From positions 2,294,001-2,358,000 of the forward strand of contig NZ_RKHG01000001.1 of assembly GCF_003752415.1 (NCBI RefSeq): 64,000 bases of DNA. Reading direction: 5' to 3'. A program made the translations under genes and the position numbers. Position 1 is the stretch's first letter, and each line of letters starts with the position of its first letter. The DNA is from Luteococcus japonicus. GTDB taxonomy: Bacteria > Actinomycetota > Actinomycetes > Propionibacteriales > Propionibacteriaceae. Positions 60,028 to 64,000 of the stretch are shown piece by piece. Under the pieces are notes generated by a model. The model ran no database searches. It saw only the letters and a list, made by a program, of their open reading frames with translations, and was not told the origin of the DNA.

Positions 60028-60780
60028 ATGAGCGGTTCCCTGAGCGTCAACGTCCACGGCCAGCCCCACGATCCGGCGCTGGTGCTGGTGCACGGTGTCA
60101 CCGATGCGGGCACCACCTGGCCCGACGCCGTCGCCCATTGGTCCGCAGACTGGCGGGTGCACACCGTCAGCCTGCGGGGCCACGGGGAATCGCCGCGCTT
60201 CACCGAGGAGCAGGCCGGGGACATGGTCGCCACCCACGTCGCGGATCTCGTGGAGGTTCTGGAGGGCTTCGACGAATCACCAGTGGTGGTGGGTCACTCC
60301 CTGGGCGGTCGCACCGCGGTGCTGGCGGCCCTGCAGCGCCCGGAACTGGTGCGGGCCCTGGTGCTGGAGGATCCGGCGCTGATGGACACCACGCCCCACC
60401 GCCGCCGCGAGATGCGCCTGTGGATCGACGGTCTCAAGGACTTCGGGCAGCGCAAGGACACGGAGATCGCCCGCCAGATCGAGGCCGGTTGGTCGGCCGC
60501 TGAGGCACAGGCCTGGGCGGCTTCCAAACTGCAGGTGGATCTGCGGATGATGGAGCTCCTGGACTTCGGCCCGATGGACCGCGACGAGGTGCTCAACGGG
60601 TTGGCCGTGCCCACCCTGGTGCTGGCGCCCTCGGACTCGACGATCGTTCCTTCCCCGGAGCGCGTCACGAATCCGCAGGTGCGGATGGAGCTGCTGGACG
60701 GTGTGGGGCACTGCGTGCGTCGCGATGACCCGGAGAGCTATTTCCGGATCGTCGACGCTTTCCTGGCCAGCCTCAGCTGA
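60028..60780 (+). CDS. Alpha/beta hydrolase
   Basis: The 250-residue protein has the alpha/beta hydrolase fold: LVLVHGVTDAGTTWPDAV with the oxyanion HG, the nucleophile elbow VVGHSLGGRTAVLAAL (Ser in GHSLGG), Asp in LVLAPSDSTIVP and the catalytic His in LLDGVGHCVRRDDP. It is a small esterase or hydrolase of unknown substrate. It overlaps the end of the L,D-transpeptidase gene by 8 bp, tail to tail. Confidence 0.93.
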   Translation: MSGSLSVNVHGQPHDPALVLVHGVTDAGTTWPDAVAHWSADWRVHTVSLRGHGESPRFTEEQAGDMVATHVADLVEVLEGFDESPVVVGHSLGGRTAVLAALQRPELVRALVLEDPALMDTTPHRRREMRLWIDGLKDFGQRKDTEIARQIEAGWSAAEAQAWAASKLQVDLRMMELLDFGPMDRDEVLNGLAVPTLVLAPSDSTIVPSPERVTNPQVRMELLDGVGHCVRRDDPESYFRIVDAFLASLS

Positions 60781-61987
60781 GGGCCGACTTCTTCTTCCAC
60801 TGCTCCCAGGTCATGTCCCACTCGGTCCAGCCGTTGCCCACCTCGAGCTTGCGGCTGGAACCGGTGAAGACCACCGGGTCACCGATCTGGGCGGTCGTGT
60901 ACAGCTTGTACATCTGCCCTTCGTCCATCCCGACGCAACCGTGGGAGGCATTGCGGACACCGAAGTTTCCGGTATTCCACGGGGCGGAGTGGATGAACTC
61001 GCCGGAGCTGGTGACCCGCAGGGCGTAGGCGACGGGGACGTTGTAGCCCTCCGGCGAGTCCTGCGCGATGCCGGTGGTCTCCGAGTTCATCTTGATGTGC
61101 TCGGCCTTCTCCATCACCAGCTTCGTCCCGGAGCGGGTGGTGAAGCCGGGCTTGCCGGCGGTCATCGGCCAGGTGCCGACGGGCTTGCCGTCGCGAAGCC
61201 AGGTGATGGTGTGCTTGGCGATGTCCACCTTGCCGGACTGGTTCCGGCCGATCTCCAGCTCCAGCGTGCGGTTCAGCTGGCCGTAGTTGCCACCGCCCGC
61301 ATCGACACCATTGAGCCGCGCATCGAGCGAGATCTTCGTGCCGGGCTTCCAGTGCTGCTTGGGCCGGTAGTGGACCGTCTTGTCGTCGTACCAGCCCCAG
61401 GATCCCTCCTGTGTGGGGGTGCTGGTGACGTGCATGTTGCGTTCGAACTCGGCCTTGTTCTTCACCGGTACGTCGAAGTGCACGACGATGGGCTGGGCCA
61501 CCCCGTAGGGGCCGTTGATCACCGGCGACAGGGTGGGGAAGACCTCCTGGGAACGGGACAGCGTGGCGGTGGTGAAGCTGGCTGTCGTGCTCTCGCCGGC
61601 CGGGCCGGTGGCGTTCACCGTGTAGCGGGCGCCGGGGTCCAACCGGTCATCGGCCACCCAGGAGCCCTTGTCATTGAGCTTTCCGGTGATCTTCGGGACG
61701 GCATTCTTGCCCGAGGCGTTGGTGGTGACCTGCACGTCGCTCGGGTTTCCGGTGACGGTGATCTGGGTGCTGACCGGAACCTGCGTCGCACCGTCCTTGA
61801 CGTTCATGGACAGCGGCGCGGCAGTGGTGCTGGGGCTCTGGGTTGGCGCGGAACTCGGTTCCGGTGTGGTGGAGGCAGCAGGTGCTTCGGCAGGCGCGGA
61901 CCCCGTGGTTGTCCCCGGATTGCCACCGGCACAGCCGACGAGTGTCAGGGCGGTGAGTGCCGCGGTCAGCATCTGGCGATTGTGCAT
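60773..61987 (-). CDS. L,D-transpeptidase lipoprotein
   Basis: The 404-residue protein begins with a lipoprotein signal, AALTALTLVGC (lipid-modified Cys19), then a Thr/Ser/Pro-rich linker, two Ig-like domains (about 55-250) and the YkuD catalytic domain (about 255-380) with FIHSAPWNTGNFG and the active-site NASHGCVGM. This is the layout of mycobacterial LdtMt2-like enzymes that make 3-3 peptidoglycan crosslinks. AAGGAGG is 8 nt before ATG 61987. The C-terminal cap contains WDMTWEQWKKKS. Confidence 0.94.
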   Translation of the reverse strand: MHNRQMLTAALTALTLVGCAGGNPGTTTGSAPAEAPAASTTPEPSSAPTQSPSTTAAPLSMNVKDGATQVPVSTQITVTGNPSDVQVTTNASGKNAVPKITGKLNDKGSWVADDRLDPGARYTVNATGPAGESTTASFTTATLSRSQEVFPTLSPVINGPYGVAQPIVVHFDVPVKNKAEFERNMHVTSTPTQEGSWGWYDDKTVHYRPKQHWKPGTKISLDARLNGVDAGGGNYGQLNRTLELEIGRNQSGKVDIAKHTITWLRDGKPVGTWPMTAGKPGFTTRSGTKLVMEKAEHIKMNSETTGIAQDSPEGYNVPVAYALRVTSSGEFIHSAPWNTGNFGVRNASHGCVGMDEGQMYKLYTTAQIGDPVVFTGSSRKLEVGNGWTEWDMTWEQWKKKSALS

Positions 61988-62174
61988 CTGGAACCCCTCC
62001 TTCAACGCTCGCTTTCCATGATGGGTATCACAATTCTGCGGTGGATCGGGCTCACGGAGGGGCGATGGGCGGTGGATCGCCCAGATCTTCAGTGGATGGA
62101 TGGGATCCGCGGGCGACTCCCGGTGGCTCGTCGGGCAGGATGGGGGAGACCGCCCAACCACGACGGGAGATGCC

Positions 62175-62957
62175 ATGACGCAGCAGGTGAGGGCCGAGAT
62201 CAGCGATGACGTGGCGAGCATCGTGCTCAGCGCCCCGGAGACGGGAAACCGGATCGACGTCGGCTTCGTGGAGAGCCTGGTGGAGGCACTCGACGTCGTC
62301 GAGGCCCACCAGGACGTGCGGGCCTTGTGGCTGCGTGCGGATGGGCAGGACTTCTCCCAGGGCGGCAACATGCGGGCCTTCCATGAGCGGATCGATGACC
62401 TGCAGGGCGCCATCATGGACCTCTTCGAGAGCTTCAACCCAGCGCTGGAAAGGCTGTGGGGGCTGGGTTTGCCGTCGGTGGCGCAGGTCCAGGGCTGGTG
62501 TGTCGGCGGGGCGCTGGGGATGGTCTCCATGGCCGACGTCGTGGTGGCGGGCAACTCCGCTCGTTTCCGGGCCTCCTTCCCCGGGCTGGGGATCTCCAAT
62601 GCCGGTGGCTCGACGGTGGGTTTCGCATCCAGGATGGGGATTTCCGCGGCCCGCCGCTTCTGCATGCTCAACGAGCCGATGTCCGCCGACGAGGCGCTGA
62701 CCGCCGGCCTGGCCGACATCGTCGTCCCGGACCAGGATGTGCCCGGACGCGCGCAGGAACTGGTGACCCAGCTTGCCGCGGGGCCCACCGTCGCCTATCG
62801 CGGCATGCGGCACAACTTCGGGGCGCTGGGCCTGAGCTATGCGGAGGCCCTGCATCGGGAGAACGAGAACATGCGCTTCTGTGCCTCCTCGCAGGATGCG
62901 GCCGAGGCCGTCGCTGCCTTCGTGGAGAAGCGTCGCCCGGTGATGCGGGGACGTTGA
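62175..62957 (+). CDS. Enoyl-CoA hydratase/isomerase family protein
   Basis: The 260 residues have the crotonase fold: VASIVLSAPETGNRIDVGFVE, ALWLRADGQDFSQGGNMRAF (oxyanion hole), VQGWCVGGALGMVSMADVV, FRASFPGLGISNAGGST. Positions of the two catalytic glutamates of true hydratases are Gly and Phe here, so it is unlikely to hydrate crotonyl-CoA. It may be an isomerase, a thioesterase or another crotonase-fold enzyme. GGGAGA precedes ATG 62175; CAGGAT upstream at 62137 may be the -10 site. Confidence 0.85.
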   Translation: MTQQVRAEISDDVASIVLSAPETGNRIDVGFVESLVEALDVVEAHQDVRALWLRADGQDFSQGGNMRAFHERIDDLQGAIMDLFESFNPALERLWGLGLPSVAQVQGWCVGGALGMVSMADVVVAGNSARFRASFPGLGISNAGGSTVGFASRMGISAARRFCMLNEPMSADEALTAGLADIVVPDQDVPGRAQELVTQLAAGPTVAYRGMRHNFGALGLSYAEALHRENENMRFCASSQDAAEAVAAFVEKRRPVMRGR

Positions 62958-62992
62958 CCACCAGGTTGTCGCAATCGGTGATTCTTTGCGCG

Positions 62993-64000
62993 ATGGGCGA
63001 AGATGGAACCATGGCTGTCCCAGAGTCGCCCGACAACGGCTTGCCGCAGTCCTCGCCCGAGCCATCCGGGACTCGCGGCTGAGCCTGCGGCAGATCCAGC
63101 AGCAGCTGTGGCGCCAGGAGGGGTGCGGCTGGACCTCGCCTCCCTGAGATACTGGCGCTCGGGCGCGGCCCTTCCGGCCCAGGAGAGGGACATGCAGGCC
63201 CTGGCCGCGCTGGAATCCCTGCTGGGGCTGGGCGTCGGGCAGCTCTCCCTGCCACTGCCCGAGGACGCCATCAGCCGGTGGGATCCGGTGCGCCGTGCCA
63301 CGGCGGCCGAGCAGCTGGAAGAGACCATGTCCGTGCTGGGGCTGCACCCGCAAGGCAGTCATGACTACGCCTTCGTGCAGGACACGCTGTGGGCCTCGGA
63401 GGATCGGATGGAGCAGCGCGAACACACCCGGCCGCGGTTGCTAGCTACGCGACGTCGTCCGGCTGGAGGACCAGACCATCCTCTGCGCCAACATCCGTCT
63501 GCCCCGTCCGCTGGCCACGGGGGAGCTGCACATGTTCGACTTCACGATGGACTGGCGCTTCTCCGAGCGGAAGGACACCTACGGTTTCACCCGTGTGACC
63601 CGCGGAGAGATGCGTTACTGGGCCCTGGTGGCGCACTTCACGGAGGCGCCGCATCGGATCAGCTACGCCTTCGACTACGCCAATGCCACCAAGGACGGTT
63701 CGGTTCCGTGCGTCGTGGAGCGCACCATCTGCGTGCTCGCGCGGCCGGTGGTGGCCCGGCAAGGTGACCCGGGGGTCTGGCTGCTGGTGCCCTCGGGTGC
63801 CCGGGGGGAGGTGCTGGACCTCACTGGACGGGAGCGGCTGGCCGATCCCGTCGAGACCGGCGACGGGTGGGACCTGGTGCACCTGACCCGGCGTCGGATT
63901 TCGACGGTCACGCCCGGGCACCGACTGACCGCCGAGTACCGCCTGCGAATCACCGCGTCCCAGCCGATGGAGGCAATCCGCGTGGCGCTGCCGGAGATGG
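62993..64000 (+). pseudogene. Helix-turn-helix-like gene with two or more frameshifts, runs off window
   Basis: Three frames carry one protein. The first shows VLARAIRDSRLSLRQIQQQL (a HTH-like start) and breaks at GAGGGGTG near 63115, where one G less than expected shifts the frame. The next frame reads LASLRYWRSGAALPAQERDM, LAALESLLGLGVGQLSL and DYAFVQDTLWASEDRM. A second shift near 63440 returns to the first frame: DVVRLEDQTILCANIRLP, MFDFTMDWRFSERKDTYGF and then an open frame to the window end. The likely original product is a DNA-binding protein with a long C-terminal domain. The start codon (62993 or 63011) is also in another frame, so the N-terminus is uncertain. Confidence 0.65.

Overview
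The window is about 70 percent GC DNA from a high-GC Gram-positive bacterium (Actinomycetota). The evidence is the GC-rich third codon positions, frequent GTG starts, many genes that look leaderless, a CobIJ fusion, a cobalt chelatase built from CobN plus a ChlI/ChlD-type partner, and an actinobacterial-type SerC. A member of the Propionibacteriales or Micrococcales would fit. The genus cannot be read from the sequence. No rRNA, tRNA, CRISPR array, transposase or phage gene was seen.

Layout. 1-9.4 kb: the end of a BCCT osmolyte transporter, a nitronate monooxygenase-like protein, a PAP2 phosphatase, a membrane-anchored HtrA-like protease, a TetR-like protein without its helix-turn-helix, a DedA protein, and a response regulator and histidine kinase separated by a Trp/Pro-rich membrane protein. 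9.5-18.2 kb: a three-gene DinB / membrane protein / HAD unit, the helicase HrpB, a decayed dctA pseudogene, a 52-residue gene and serC.

18.4-38.8 kb is a 20-kb cobalamin (B12) locus in five transcription units. These are cobB-C fusion/cobT/cobU/cobS (minus), cobG/cobH/cobIJ/cobM (plus), cobL (minus) with the ChlI-ChlD chelatase subunit (plus), cobN (minus), and cobO/cobQ/cbiB (minus) with cobC (plus). It carries five cobalamin riboswitches, four in front of units and one placed so that its transcript runs antisense through cobC towards cbiB. Together the genes cover late corrin-ring methylation, cobalt insertion, adenosylation, amidation, aminopropanol arm formation and lower-ligand attachment. 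cobA, cobF and cobK are not in the window.

38.8-64 kb is housekeeping and accessory content: uppP, two EamA permeases, a rhodanese, a VOC protein, two MFS exporters, DoxX, an AbiEi/DUF559-like protein, HAD phosphatases, a LysE/LysG export pair, an aldo-keto reductase, a thioredoxin-reductase-like flavoprotein, a LssY-like protein, an SMR exporter, a 67-residue gene under a palindromic control region, TauE/SafE, an L,D-transpeptidase and an enoyl-CoA hydratase-like protein. Three genes near the end are broken: a PP2C-like gene, an SRPBCC gene and a multiply frameshifted HTH gene.

The most unusual content is three families of short interspersed DNA. Family A has ten intergenic elements of 89-90 or exactly 100 bp bounded by inverted 15-bp arms (consensus CCACGAGAATCGACC), seven of them between divergent genes. 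Family B has three arrays of 19-nt units around a conserved GTTGCAACACAC core. Family C consists of inverted CCGAGCYTGTCGAGG repeats, inserted in frame mostly within cobalamin genes.
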